From Streptomyces iakyrus (GTDB lineage: Bacteria > Actinomycetota > Actinomycetes > Streptomycetales > Streptomycetaceae): a stretch of 64,000 nt of DNA. The position numbers and the translations under genes are program-made. The notes under the pieces were generated by a model. The model did no database searches. It was given only the letters and a program-made list of their open reading frames with translations, and had not been told where the DNA came from. The stretch is taken from NCBI RefSeq assembly GCF_000717055.1, contig NZ_JNXI01000002.1, positions 372,001-436,000 on the forward strand, read 5' to 3'. Positions 10,217-18,952 of the stretch are shown here, piece by piece. Position 1 is the stretch's first letter, and every line of letters starts with the position of its first letter.

Positions 10217-11899
10217 TCAGCCGACCTGCACGCCCGCCCCGTCCAGCCGGACCCGCACCTCACCTCCCGTACTCCAGCGGACCGTCAGCTCCCCGTCCGC
10301 GGAAGCGGTTACGGCGACGGTTTCCCGCAGCGGGACGGGGTCCGCCTCGGCGGTGAGCCGGGCCAGGGCGACGAACAGGGTGGAGTCCCCGGCGGTGACG
10401 CCGGTGAGGTCGTCGTCGAGGCCGGCCGCGGGGAGCAGTTCCGCCCGGAGACCGTCCGGCGCGCTCCAGCCGGTCACGCGGACCGCCGTCCCCGGCTCCG
10501 CCCCGGCGACCAGATGCGCACGCACCTCCACCGCCCCGTGCGCCAGCACCACGCTCGTCACCCGGGCTCCCCCGCCCGCCGTGTGCCGGGACGCCGCCCA
10601 GCCCTCACCCGCGCCGAGCGGTTCGATGCCGGTGCGGCTCGGATCGCCGGCGACGAGGACGCTGTTGTCGTACGAGTCCGCAGGTGTCGTCACGGTGGAG
10701 TACGCGAGCCGCGTGTAGTACGGGTCGTAGCGGACGTCCTCACTGCCGTGGTTGTGGAGGCGGACCACGCCGTCGGAACGGGTGGACTGGAGCAGCCAGT
10801 TGGGCGGACCGACGGGGATGACGAAGTCCGCCCGTTCGGCGGGGGCCGGTTCCTCCGGTGCCGTCCAGACCTCGTGGTCGGGGGGCAGGAGCAGGCCGAG
10901 GAAGCCCTTGCTCGCCCAGTACGGGGAGGCCGGGCCCGAGTAGCCCTGCAGGACGGACGCGTCGGGGCCGTGCCAGCCGAGGGTGAGCAGGCCCCGGTCG
11001 TCCACCGCGCCCCGGTCGAGGAAGTACTTGAGAGCGCCGGAGGCCAGCCGCCGGGTCTCGCCGGGCGGCAGGGGCGTCCGGCCGGTCAGCGCGCCCAGCC
11101 AGAGCGGGGCCGTGGTGGCGAAGCGGTACGTCAGGGAGCGGCCCTGGTGCATGGGGGCGCCGTCGCCGCCGAACAGGCGGGCGTAGTCGCCGAGGTGCCG
11201 GGAGAGGCGGTCGCCGTACACCGTCAGCAGCCGTTCGTCCTGCTCCAGCCAGGCGTGCAGCACAGGGTAGAGGTGCATCGCCCAGCCGTTGTAGTAGTCG
11301 TACTTGCGGCCGTCGCCGTCGGTGTACCAGCCGTCGCCGACGTACCACTGCTCGACGCGTTCCAGGCCGCGGTCGATCGCCGCGCGGGACGCGTCCGGCT
11401 CGTGGCCGATCTCGGCCAGGAAGCCGCCCACGGTGACCGGGAACAGTTCCCAGTTGCAGGGCCAGGGCTCCGCCGTGAGGGCGTCGCCCAGCCAGGCGGC
11501 CGTCCGCTCGCGTACGCCCTCGTCGAGACGGTCCCAGAGGAGGTCGCGCGTGAGGCGGAGGGCCAGGGCGATGGAGGCCGCCTCCACCAGGGGCTGGCTG
11601 CGGTCCTCGATGCGGGGCCAGACGCCCGAGACGCCGGCGGCGAGCCCGGTCGCATAGCGCTCCAGGGCCTTCTCGTCTCGGCGGAAGGCGGCGAGCAGCA
11701 GGGTGCGGGCGTAGCCCTCCAGGCCGTCGGAGAGGCGGCCCGACCAGCTGGCCCGGTCGCCGGGCAGGAAGTAGAGCGCCCGGTCCTCGCTCGCGTACGG
11801 CTCCACGGCGGTGAGCAGGGAGTCGGCCGCCGCCTCCCAGTGGGCGCGGGTGTAGCCGGTGAACGGGGACGTCGTGCGGTCGGCGGGAGGCAGCTGCAT
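10217..11899 (-). CDS. DUF2264 domain-containing protein
   Basis: Protein of 560 residues that matches the DUF2264 family along its length (FTGYTRAHWEAAADSLL at the N-terminus, a YYNGWAMHLYP block in the middle, a beta-rich C-terminus). The fold resembles the alpha/alpha toroids of polysaccharide-active enzymes, but the reaction is not established. There is no signal peptide, so it would act on imported sugars. The upstream ribosome binding site is weak (GAAAGA). Its place just after the rhamnogalacturonan acetylesterase suggests a role in pectic sugar catabolism; that is inference. Confidence 0.8.
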   Translation of the reverse strand: MQLPPADRTTSPFTGYTRAHWEAAADSLLTAVEPYASEDRALYFLPGDRASWSGRLSDGLEGYARTLLLAAFRRDEKALERYATGLAAGVSGVWPRIEDRSQPLVEAASIALALRLTRDLLWDRLDEGVRERTAAWLGDALTAEPWPCNWELFPVTVGGFLAEIGHEPDASRAAIDRGLERVEQWYVGDGWYTDGDGRKYDYYNGWAMHLYPVLHAWLEQDERLLTVYGDRLSRHLGDYARLFGGDGAPMHQGRSLTYRFATTAPLWLGALTGRTPLPPGETRRLASGALKYFLDRGAVDDRGLLTLGWHGPDASVLQGYSGPASPYWASKGFLGLLLPPDHEVWTAPEEPAPAERADFVIPVGPPNWLLQSTRSDGVVRLHNHGSEDVRYDPYYTRLAYSTVTTPADSYDNSVLVAGDPSRTGIEPLGAGEGWAASRHTAGGGARVTSVVLAHGAVEVRAHLVAGAEPGTAVRVTGWSAPDGLRAELLPAAGLDDDLTGVTAGDSTLFVALARLTAEADPVPLRETVAVTASADGELTVRWSTGGEVRVRLDGAGVQVG

Positions 11900-11940
11900 C
11901 GGATGTCTTTCGTGCTCGGACCGGTGGATACGGATCGGAC

Positions 11941-11974
11941 CTGGAGCGCCCCGGTTCCGGTCGGGGCGCCCCAG
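11941..11974 (-). terminator. GC-rich hairpin after the acetylesterase gene
   Basis: A 13-bp stem with one mismatch and an 8-nt loop, arms 11941-11953 and 11962-11974. It lies just past the stop of the acetylesterase (minus strand) and before the DUF2264 start. No T tract is present, as is usual in Streptomyces. It would separate the two transcripts. Confidence 0.6.
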
Positions 11975-11978
11975 GGGT

Positions 11979-13022
11979 TCATCCCACCCTCACCTTGCCC
12001 TTGGGCACCAGATGCCGGGTGACGAGTTCGTCGCGGACCAGGGCCGCGTAGGCCGTCGCACCGCGCACGGAGGTGTGCGTGTTGTCCCGCGCCTCGTTGG
12101 TGAGGTACAGCGGCTTGGAGCCTTCCACGCCGAGGGACTCCACCAGCGCCTTGGTCTTCGCCGTGAGGTCGATCAGCGGAACGCCTCGCGCCGCCGCGAC
12201 CGAGCGGATGACGGCCGGGTGGTCGACACCGAGGCCGTTGACCAGGAGCGCGGTTCCGTTGTTGAGCGTGCCGTCGGGGCTGAACCAACGCCGCACGATG
12301 GGAGTGACAAGGACCGGCTGTCCGCCCCGCTCCCGGACGCCCGCGACCAGGGCCTCCAGGTTGGCCCGGTAGGTGGCCTCGTCCGTGGTCTTGTCGTTGT
12401 GCGCGAGCTGGACGAGCACCAGATCACCGGGGCGGATCAGGGGCCGTACGGTGGCCCACAGCTGCGGGTTCCCCAGATACGAGACCGTACTCTCCCCGGA
12501 ATCGGCGTAGTTGGCGACAGACACCCCCTCGCGGAGGTACTGGGGCAGCTGCTGACCCCAGCCGGAGTACGGGTCGCCGGGCTGGTCGCAGACGGTGGAG
12601 TCGCCGACCAGGAAGATCTGGCGGGCCTGCCGGGCCCGGGTGACCCTGATGTCGGCGAGGGCCGGGGCGGAGCCGCCGATCCGCAGGTCCAGGCCGGGCG
12701 TTCCCGCGGGGCCGGTGGGCTCGCCCTCGGGGGTGCGGACGTTCACCGTGAAGCTGCGGGTGACGCGTTCGCCGGCCGGTACGGCCGTCTCCGGCAGCAG
12801 GGAGCGGCGGGTCTCACCGCTGACGCTCGTGCCGGACGCCGCCTGCCCGCCGAGGGTGACCCGTACGTCGTAGGTGCCCGGTGGGACGTCGAAGTGGCAG
12901 GTGCCGGCCGTGCAGTGGGCGAGGCCGCGGCCGCCGTTCCCCCCGCCCGCGTGGGCGGGTGCGGACGACAGCGCGGTCCCCAGGGTCACCGCTGCCACGA
13001 CGGCGATGCTGAAACGTCTCAC
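11979..13022 (-). CDS. Secreted rhamnogalacturonan acetylesterase-like SGNH hydrolase
   Basis: Removes acetyl groups from pectic rhamnogalacturonan outside the cell (family inference). 347 residues: Sec signal peptide (RRFSIAVVAAVTLGTALSSA...), a beta-rich N-terminal domain, then an SGNH esterase with FLVGDSTVC (nucleophile Ser), an Asn in block III (LAHNDKTT) and the catalytic DNTH (Asp, His) near the C-terminus. GTG 13022 is chosen because GGGAGGAG precedes it. The promoter region carries two palindromes (13079-13088 and 13131-13146), and the first shares its core with a site in front of the LacI gene at 24.6 kb. Confidence 0.87.
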   Translation of the reverse strand: MRRFSIAVVAAVTLGTALSSAPAHAGGGNGGRGLAHCTAGTCHFDVPPGTYDVRVTLGGQAASGTSVSGETRRSLLPETAVPAGERVTRSFTVNVRTPEGEPTGPAGTPGLDLRIGGSAPALADIRVTRARQARQIFLVGDSTVCDQPGDPYSGWGQQLPQYLREGVSVANYADSGESTVSYLGNPQLWATVRPLIRPGDLVLVQLAHNDKTTDEATYRANLEALVAGVRERGGQPVLVTPIVRRWFSPDGTLNNGTALLVNGLGVDHPAVIRSVAAARGVPLIDLTAKTKALVESLGVEGSKPLYLTNEARDNTHTSVRGATAYAALVRDELVTRHLVPKGKVRVG

Positions 13023-13078
13023 TCCGGGCTCCTCCCAGCACACGACAAGACCTGGAGGGGGACCGTACCGCTCTGAGC

Positions 13079-13088
13079 AAGCGCTTTC
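13079..13088. promoter_or_regulatory. AAGCGCTT operator-like palindrome
   Basis: AAGCGCTTTC lies 57-66 nt upstream of the acetylesterase start codon. The 8-bp palindromic core AAGCGCTT with a central CG is the usual shape of LacI-family operators and is repeated at 24499-24506 in front of the LacI gene. Confidence 0.6.
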
Positions 13089-13130
13089 TAGACCTCGAGC
13101 AGCATTCACCAGATCTCCGGCCGTGCATGA

Positions 13131-13146
13131 GTGAAAGCTCTTTCAC
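13131..13146. promoter_or_regulatory. Perfect inverted repeat GTGAAAGCTCTTTCAC
   Basis: Perfect 7-bp arms around a CT centre, 109-124 nt upstream of the acetylesterase start. Its size and symmetry fit a dimeric repressor or activator site. A short hairpin terminating the upstream GH43 transcript (stop at 13241) is less likely because the stem is AT-rich. Confidence 0.55.
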
Positions 13147-13240
13147 GAAGCGGCAAGACGGCGGCCTTCCCCTGCTGCCTCCGGAAGGACCAGACGTTCA
13201 GCGTCCCGGCGTCCGCCTGGAGGGCGGACGCCGGCCAGGG

Positions 13241-14653
13241 TCATGTCCCGCGCGTCCACTGCTGGTTGGTGCCTCCGTTGCACGTGTACGTGATGAGCGC
13301 GGCGCCGTTGGCGGTGGACGCGCCGTTCGCGTCGAGGCACTCGCCGCTCGCGCGGGACTTGACGTTCACGTACGAGCCGGTGGTGGTCAGCGACCACTGC
13401 TGGCTCGTCGCGGTGGAGGCGCAGTTCTCCTGTGTGACCGTGCTCGCGTTCTCCTGCACACAGAGGCTGCTGTTGCGGACCATCAGCTGGTAGTAACCGC
13501 TTCCGACGGACTTGAACCAGTACTTCTGGTTGGCGCCGCCGTTGCAGTCGTACTGCTTGAGCTGGGCGCCCGCCCAGAGCGACTGGCTCGTGACGTCCGC
13601 GCACTTGGAGGAGTGGCGGGCGATCAGCGTGTTGTACGTGGCGGCCGTGCCGGTGACGGTTCCGGCCGCCGTGTCGATGGTGACCTCCGGCGACCAGGAC
13701 ATGGACATGGTGGTCGAGCCCGAGAAGGTCAGCGGCAGCCACACGTACCGGGAGTCGTTGACGGTGCCGCCGAAGGAGTTGCCCCAGCGGTCGCCCATGT
13801 AGAGGTACGAGGTGCCCGAGCTGCCCTGCACGGGCAGGACGAACGCGGTCTGCGAGCCATACGTCGTCGAGTCGCCGACGTTCTTCATGGCCGACCAGGG
13901 CCCGGCGATGTTCGTGGCCGTGGCGTACTGCTGCTGGTTGGGGTTCCAGCCCGTGGCGCCGGAGGTCAGCATGAAGTACACGCCGTTCCGCTTGAACAGG
14001 GCGGGGGCCTCGCGGTGTCCGCCGGGCCAGGGGTTGGCGACCAGGCTCGCGATGCCGGTGTAGTCGGCGGTGAGGCGGTAGATCTGGAGGTCGTAGTTCT
14101 CGCGGGCGGCGGAGATCATGTAGCCGGCGCCGTCGGTGTCGGTGAAGACGGTGATGTCGCGGGACATGTGCTGGCCGAGCGGCCGGAAGCTGCCCTTCCA
14201 GGTGTAGGTGCCGTCGACGGTGTCGGAGACGGCGACGGCGGCGCGGGCCTCGCTGTAGTCGGTGCCGTTCTCCTTGTGCATCCACATGACGAACTTGCCG
14301 GTGGAGGCGTTGTACATGACCTTCGGCCGCTCGATGTTGGCGGTCGCGAGCTCCGGGTCACTGGCCTCGGTGAGGACGTGGTTGCGGAACTCCCAGTTCT
14401 TCAGGTCGGTCGAGCGGTAGGCGTCGACGTACCGGAAGGTGTTGTCGGCGTTGCGGTGCTCGCCGAACCAGTAGTAGTAGCTGCCGACCTTGAGGACGCC
14501 GCCGCCGTGCGCGTGGACGGGGCTGCCCGAGGTGTCCGTGAACTGGGTGCCGTTGGTGATGGTCTGGGGCGCGGCCTGGGCGGGTCCGGCGGTGGCGAGG
14601 GCCGTGAACAGGCCGAGGCACAGGGCGAGGAGGGTGGCGTACGCACGTCTCAT
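13241..14653 (-). CDS. Secreted exo-beta-1,3-galactanase-like GH43 with CBM13
   Basis: Likely attacks the beta-1,3-galactan backbone of type II arabinogalactan. 470 residues: Sec signal peptide (1-28), five-bladed GH43 domain (about 30-330), then a ricin-B/CBM13 trefoil (about 345-470) with QxW repeats (QQW twice near the end). Glu108 (NIERPKV), Glu215 (GGHREAP) and Gln268 (YGSQTAF) sit where exo-beta-1,3-galactanases have their modulating Glu, acid Glu and unusual Gln base. The usual GH43 Asp base is not apparent. The ATG is 1 nt past the upstream GH43 stop, so both form one operon. Confidence 0.85.
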   Translation of the reverse strand: MRRAYATLLALCLGLFTALATAGPAQAAPQTITNGTQFTDTSGSPVHAHGGGVLKVGSYYYWFGEHRNADNTFRYVDAYRSTDLKNWEFRNHVLTEASDPELATANIERPKVMYNASTGKFVMWMHKENGTDYSEARAAVAVSDTVDGTYTWKGSFRPLGQHMSRDITVFTDTDGAGYMISAARENYDLQIYRLTADYTGIASLVANPWPGGHREAPALFKRNGVYFMLTSGATGWNPNQQQYATATNIAGPWSAMKNVGDSTTYGSQTAFVLPVQGSSGTSYLYMGDRWGNSFGGTVNDSRYVWLPLTFSGSTTMSMSWSPEVTIDTAAGTVTGTAATYNTLIARHSSKCADVTSQSLWAGAQLKQYDCNGGANQKYWFKSVGSGYYQLMVRNSSLCVQENASTVTQENCASTATSQQWSLTTTGSYVNVKSRASGECLDANGASTANGAALITYTCNGGTNQQWTRGT

Positions 14654-14654
14654 G

Positions 14655-15776
14655 TCAGTCGCTCACTTTCACCGCGTCGGCGACGGGGACGCCGAAGTCG
14701 GGGGTGCCGTCGCGCTTCCAGCCGAGTTTCTGGACGCGGGTGTGGCGGTTGGGGTCGTTCAGTGGGTCGCCGTTGATCTCCTTGTACTGGCGGGCGTGGT
14801 AGACGAGGACGTCGGTGCGGCCGTCCTCGGCGACGGTGAAGCAGTTGTGGCCGGGGCCGTACTGCTTGGTCGTGTCGTTGCTGGTGAAGACCGGGCTCGG
14901 CGACTTGCTCCAGCTCAGGGGGTCCAGGAGGTGGCTGTCGGCGTCGGCGGTCAGCAGGCCCACGCAGTAGTTGAAGTCGGTGGCGCTGGCTGAATACGTC
15001 ATGAAGAGGCGGCCGTTGCGCTTGAGGACGTAGGGGCCCTCGTTGACCTTGAACCCGATGCACTCCCAGTCGTACTCCGGGGTGGAGAGCCGCACCTGCG
15101 GCCCCTTCAGGGTCCACGGGTTCGCCATCTCGGAGAGGAAGATGCCGGTGTTGTTGTCCATGCCGGGCTCGTGCTGGGCCCAGGCGAGGTAGCGCTTGCC
15201 CCGGTGGGTGAAGGTGGTGGCGTCCAGGGAGAAGGTTTCCCACGCCGTCTTGATCTGGCCCCGCTCCACCCAGGTGCCCTTGAAGGGGTTGGGGTGGGCG
15301 TTCTCCAGCACCCATATCCGGATCGCCCAGACGTCCTCGGCGGGCGCGGAGGCGAAGTAGATGTACCACTTGCCGCCGATGCGGTGCAGTTCGGGCGCCC
15401 AGATGTGGGCGCCCATGGGGCCGGTGGGGTGGGCGCGCCAGATGACGGACTCGTCCGCCGTGCCGAGTCCGCCCAGGGTGCGGGAGCGCCGCAGGATGAT
15501 GCGGTCGTACTCGGGGGCGGTGGCGGTGAAGTAGTAGAGACCGTCCTTGTGCCGGTGGATGTGCGGGTCGGCGCGGTTGCGGACGAGGGGGTTCACGAAG
15601 GGGGCCGGCTTGGGGCGCCCGGCGGGTGTTCCGGCAGCGGTTCCACCCTGGGGCGCCGCCTCGGCGACGCCGGGGAGGGCGGGGACTGCGGCCAGGGCAC
15701 CGGCGGCTGCGGCGCCCTTCAGCAGCAGTCTGCGGCTGGGGGGTTCGGGCAGAGCGTGGTCGCGGTCGCGGCTCAT
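14655..15776 (-). CDS. Tat-exported GH43 family glycoside hydrolase
   Basis: 373 residues. The N-terminus has a twin-arginine signal (SRRLLLKG, then an Ala-rich stretch ending AEA near residue 40). The GH43 triad is visible: Asp70 (RADPH, base), Asp185 (FSLDATTF) and Glu246 (NEGPYV, acid). The conserved His in YGPGHNCF near the C-terminus also fits. An arabinofuranosidase or related exo-activity on arabinan is likely, but the subfamily is not certain. ATG 15776 is chosen because the Tat signal follows it and AGAGGCAGG lies upstream. First gene of the GH43 operon, divergent from the secreted repeat protein. Confidence 0.85.
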   Translation of the reverse strand: MSRDRDHALPEPPSRRLLLKGAAAAGALAAVPALPGVAEAAPQGGTAAGTPAGRPKPAPFVNPLVRNRADPHIHRHKDGLYYFTATAPEYDRIILRRSRTLGGLGTADESVIWRAHPTGPMGAHIWAPELHRIGGKWYIYFASAPAEDVWAIRIWVLENAHPNPFKGTWVERGQIKTAWETFSLDATTFTHRGKRYLAWAQHEPGMDNNTGIFLSEMANPWTLKGPQVRLSTPEYDWECIGFKVNEGPYVLKRNGRLFMTYSASATDFNYCVGLLTADADSHLLDPLSWSKSPSPVFTSNDTTKQYGPGHNCFTVAEDGRTDVLVYHARQYKEINGDPLNDPNRHTRVQKLGWKRDGTPDFGVPVADAVKVSD

Positions 15777-15995
15777 GCGGTGGGGCCTGCCTCTCGCTGG
15801 GGGGACACACGGCGTCGTCGTCCAATGCGCCGTCTGAGATTTCGAACACCATCTGTCATTACGAACGGTGGAAAGGTAAGGGGGTGACACGAGCAGGTCA
15901 ACGGGTCTGACGGGACGAACCCGTCCGGCCCGTTCCGGAAACGGCGGCCGCCGAAGTTTCTGTTATCGAAGGGGACATGGCCCGTCTCCGGTGAT

Positions 15996-18089
15996 GTGCC
16001 CCGCCTCACCCACACCACAGCAGCGGCCGCGGGCGTCCTCGCGGCGGTCGCCTCTCTGCTCACCGCTCCCCCGGCGGCCGCCGCCGGCCCCCGGGACGTC
16101 ACGGCCGACGTGCTGGCCGGCCGGAGCGTGAGACTCGACGGCGACACGGTCGTCACCGTGCCGCCCGGGACGACGACGTACGACGGCGTCTTCCGCGGCG
16201 AGGGCACGCTCACGGTGCGCGGCGGCGGAACGCTGGTCCTCACCAGGGACAGCGACTTCACGCTCCCCGAGTCCCGGCAGCGGCAGCAGGTACGGACGCC
16301 GGGCGGCCATCACCCGTACGTCACCGTCACCCATCCCGACCCGCCGGCGGTCACGGTGGAGCGGGGCGCGACGCTCCAGTACGGCAACGGCGGTACGACG
16401 GGCCTGATCGGCCGCTTCCCGTACGACACCCCGGCGTTCCGCCTCAACCAGGACAACATCCGGGTCGACGGCACCCTGCGGCTGTCGCTGAAGAGCGCCT
16501 ACAACCTGGGCACGATCAGCGGCTCGGGCCTGATCACGCAGCCGCGGTTCCTGTGGGGCACGTGGGACCTGTCGGGCACCCACTCCTTCTCCGGGGTGAT
16601 CGACAACGGCACGCAGGCCAACGCCGGACGGCCCGAGTACGCGACCTCGCTACCGCGCGTGCGCAAGATCCTCAACCAGGGCACCTGGACGGTCGACACG
16701 CCGCTGGGCCGGACCGTCACGATGGGCATGGACTTCTACCAGCGCCAGTACGGCAGCGACATCAACGTCCAGTCGCGGCCGGGCGGGAAAGTCGTCCTGA
16801 CCGGGCAGTACAGCTGGTCGGACCAGGGCGGTGACACGGACCCGTCGCTCAGCGACCCGGCCCTCAACTGGACGCCGGCCCGCAGACACGTCAACAAGCG
16901 CGGCACCAACATCAAGGGCGCGGACGTCCGGTGGGGCGACGGCACGACCGCCCGGATCTTCATGCCGGGCACGGCGGAGACCGTTTACATCAACCTGCTG
17001 GCGGCCCGCTCCCGCTCCCGGCTCACCTTCGACTACAACGGCCCGGTGACGCTCGGCGCCCCCATCGGCGGCGGCCGGTTCCACGACACCCTGTCGGCCC
17101 CCGGCGCGGGCGACGTCGTCATCGCGGGCACCCCCGGCAACGACGTGACCTTCGCGGCCGTGCAGTACTACGACGGCGCCACCACGGTGGAGAAGGGCGC
17201 GGTCCTGCGCCTGGGCAGCGGCGAACGGGGCGGCGACGGCGGCCTGTACACCGGCGGCGCCCACTACGGGCTCGTCAACGACGGCTCCCTGGTCCTGCGC
17301 AACCGGACCAGGCCCCTCACTCTGTCCCGCATCGGCGGCAGCGGCTCCCTCACCCAGTCGGGCACCGCCCCGACGACCCTGACGGGCCGGGCGGTGACGT
17401 ACACCGGGCCGACGACGGTCTCCGAAGGCACCCTTGCCCTGCGCGACGGAGCCGCTCTCACCCGCAGCAGCTCGATCCGGCTCACCTCGGCCGGCGCACG
17501 GCTGGACGCGGGCCGGCCGGGCCTGCGGGTGGCGACGACGCTGACCGGCAAGGGCACCGTGAGCGGCACGGTCGCCAACGACGGCACCGTCACGACGGGC
17601 CTCACCGTCGACGGCCCCTACACCCAGAGCCCCGAGGGCACACTGGTCCTGCGGGACAAGCCGCTGACGGTGACGGGCCGGGCCCGGCTGGCCGGGCACC
17701 TCGACGTGCCGGCCGCCCCTCGCGCGGCTCGCGAGATCACCGTGCTCGACAACAAGGGCAAGGCCGCTACCTCGGGGGCCTTCACCGGCCTGCGGGAAGG
17801 CGCCCTTCTGAAGCGGGCGGACACGCCCTACCGGATCAGTTACCGGGGCGGCGACGGCAACGACGTCGTCCTGACGGCCGTCACCTCCCCCGGCCGCTCC
17901 GCCCCTGCCCCGGCCGCCCCGGTCCCCGCGAACCCGCGCAGCGCCGGCGTCTCGAAAGCCGTCGGCTTCGGCTGGTGGCCCTACGCCCTCGCCGCCGGCC
18001 TGACCATCAGCCTCGCGGTGCCGGTGGCGGCACTGCGGGGGCGGGGCGGCCGCCGGGGCGGACGGCACGCGGGCCGCGCGCGGCGTTGA
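15996..18089 (+). CDS. Large secreted beta-repeat protein with C-terminal membrane anchor
   Basis: No enzyme family recognised. 697 residues: signal peptide (to about residue 30), then a long stretch rich in Gly, Thr and Asp with recurring T-L-x-V-x-G and G-x-G-x-L-T patterns like the beta-helix repeats of autotransporter passengers (for example GPTTVSEGTLALRDG). A Pro/Ala linker (about 630-655), one membrane helix and an Arg-rich tail suggest surface anchoring. No LPxTG motif is present. The assigned GTG has no good ribosome binding site, so a leaderless transcript or another start is possible. Divergent from the GH43 operon, so perhaps a carbohydrate-binding or adhesion factor. Confidence 0.72.
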   Translation: MPRLTHTTAAAAGVLAAVASLLTAPPAAAAGPRDVTADVLAGRSVRLDGDTVVTVPPGTTTYDGVFRGEGTLTVRGGGTLVLTRDSDFTLPESRQRQQVRTPGGHHPYVTVTHPDPPAVTVERGATLQYGNGGTTGLIGRFPYDTPAFRLNQDNIRVDGTLRLSLKSAYNLGTISGSGLITQPRFLWGTWDLSGTHSFSGVIDNGTQANAGRPEYATSLPRVRKILNQGTWTVDTPLGRTVTMGMDFYQRQYGSDINVQSRPGGKVVLTGQYSWSDQGGDTDPSLSDPALNWTPARRHVNKRGTNIKGADVRWGDGTTARIFMPGTAETVYINLLAARSRSRLTFDYNGPVTLGAPIGGGRFHDTLSAPGAGDVVIAGTPGNDVTFAAVQYYDGATTVEKGAVLRLGSGERGGDGGLYTGGAHYGLVNDGSLVLRNRTRPLTLSRIGGSGSLTQSGTAPTTLTGRAVTYTGPTTVSEGTLALRDGAALTRSSSIRLTSAGARLDAGRPGLRVATTLTGKGTVSGTVANDGTVTTGLTVDGPYTQSPEGTLVLRDKPLTVTGRARLAGHLDVPAAPRAAREITVLDNKGKAATSGAFTGLREGALLKRADTPYRISYRGGDGNDVVLTAVTSPGRSAPAPAAPVPANPRSAGVSKAVGFGWWPYALAAGLTISLAVPVAALRGRGGRRGGRHAGRARR

Positions 18090-18101
18090 CCCGCCCGGTG
18101 C

Positions 18102-18929
18102 TCACAGCTCCGCATCCCCCCACACCGTCACCGTCACCTCGTCCCCCACCGCCATCCGGCCGGGCCGGAGCACCGCGTACTTCGTGCCGAAGGCGACTCC
18201 GCCCTGGGCGGCGCGCCGGTAGGCGGCGAGGGTGCGCAGGGGTTCCGGGCCCGCTCGGGTGGCGGTGTGCTGGTCGACCAGGGTGACCGCGCAGCGGATG
18301 GCGAGTTTGGCGTAGCCGAGGTCGGTGTCGCCGATGCGGAGGCGGTGGGCACGGTCCTCCGTGTGGGGGGCGTCCCAGCCGTCGATGACGATGTTGGGGC
18401 GGAAGCGGTTCAGTGGGAGGGGGTGGACGCCGCGGGCGGTCAGCCGGGTGTTGAGGTGGTCGAGGGTGGAGCGGGAGATGACGTGCAGGGCGCTGCTGTC
18501 GGCGTAGCCCGAAGTGCCGGGTGTCCGGCCGTCGGTCACCCGGTCGTGTTCCGGTGGTGTCCGGACCAGACGGCTCGGTGCGCCGAGCACGTACGTGAGC
18601 CAGTCCGCCGCCTCGTCGCCCTGGTCGATGCCCTGGTAAGCGGTTCCGAACAGGTCGACCTTCCGACGGGTGCCGGAGGTGTCCACCCGGAGGTGGAGGG
18701 ACGCGGCCCCGGGCGCGGTGAGCGCGAGGTGGTCGCCGTCGGGGGTGATGCGGGGCCGGATGACGGCCAGCAGCGGGTCCCGGCGCTGCGTCCGGTACAC
18801 GCCGTCCTCACTGACGACCATGAAGCTGCGGTCGTGCGCCAGTCCGGCCGGCGTCAGCAGCGCCTCATCGGCCGACGTGCCGGCGCAGCCCTTGACCGGG
18901 TAGTACGACAACTCGACGACGCGTGCCAT
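18102..18929 (-). CDS. MOSC domain protein
   Basis: 275 residues: an N-terminal MOSC_N beta-barrel (VVELSYYPVKGCAG) and a C-terminal MOSC domain with LNRFRPNIVID and a conserved Cys in AIRCAVT. Relatives such as YcbX and mARC use molybdenum cofactor to reduce N-hydroxylated compounds or move sulfur. ATG 18929 follows GGAAGG. An in-frame extension further upstream runs over the kinase-like gene and is not real. It lies 23 nt after that gene and may share its transcript. Confidence 0.85.
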   Translation of the reverse strand: MARVVELSYYPVKGCAGTSADEALLTPAGLAHDRSFMVVSEDGVYRTQRRDPLLAVIRPRITPDGDHLALTAPGAASLHLRVDTSGTRRKVDLFGTAYQGIDQGDEAADWLTYVLGAPSRLVRTPPEHDRVTDGRTPGTSGYADSSALHVISRSTLDHLNTRLTARGVHPLPLNRFRPNIVIDGWDAPHTEDRAHRLRIGDTDLGYAKLAIRCAVTLVDQHTATRAGPEPLRTLAAYRRAAQGGVAFGTKYAVLRPGRMAVGDEVTVTVWGDAEL

Positions 18930-18952
18930 GACCTTCCCTTCCGTTGCGGGCC

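Noticed and set aside
11859..13076. A 405-residue plus-strand frame antisense to the acetylesterase
   Set aside because: No recognisable domain, and the minus strand carries a complete SGNH hydrolase with a signal peptide and catalytic triad.
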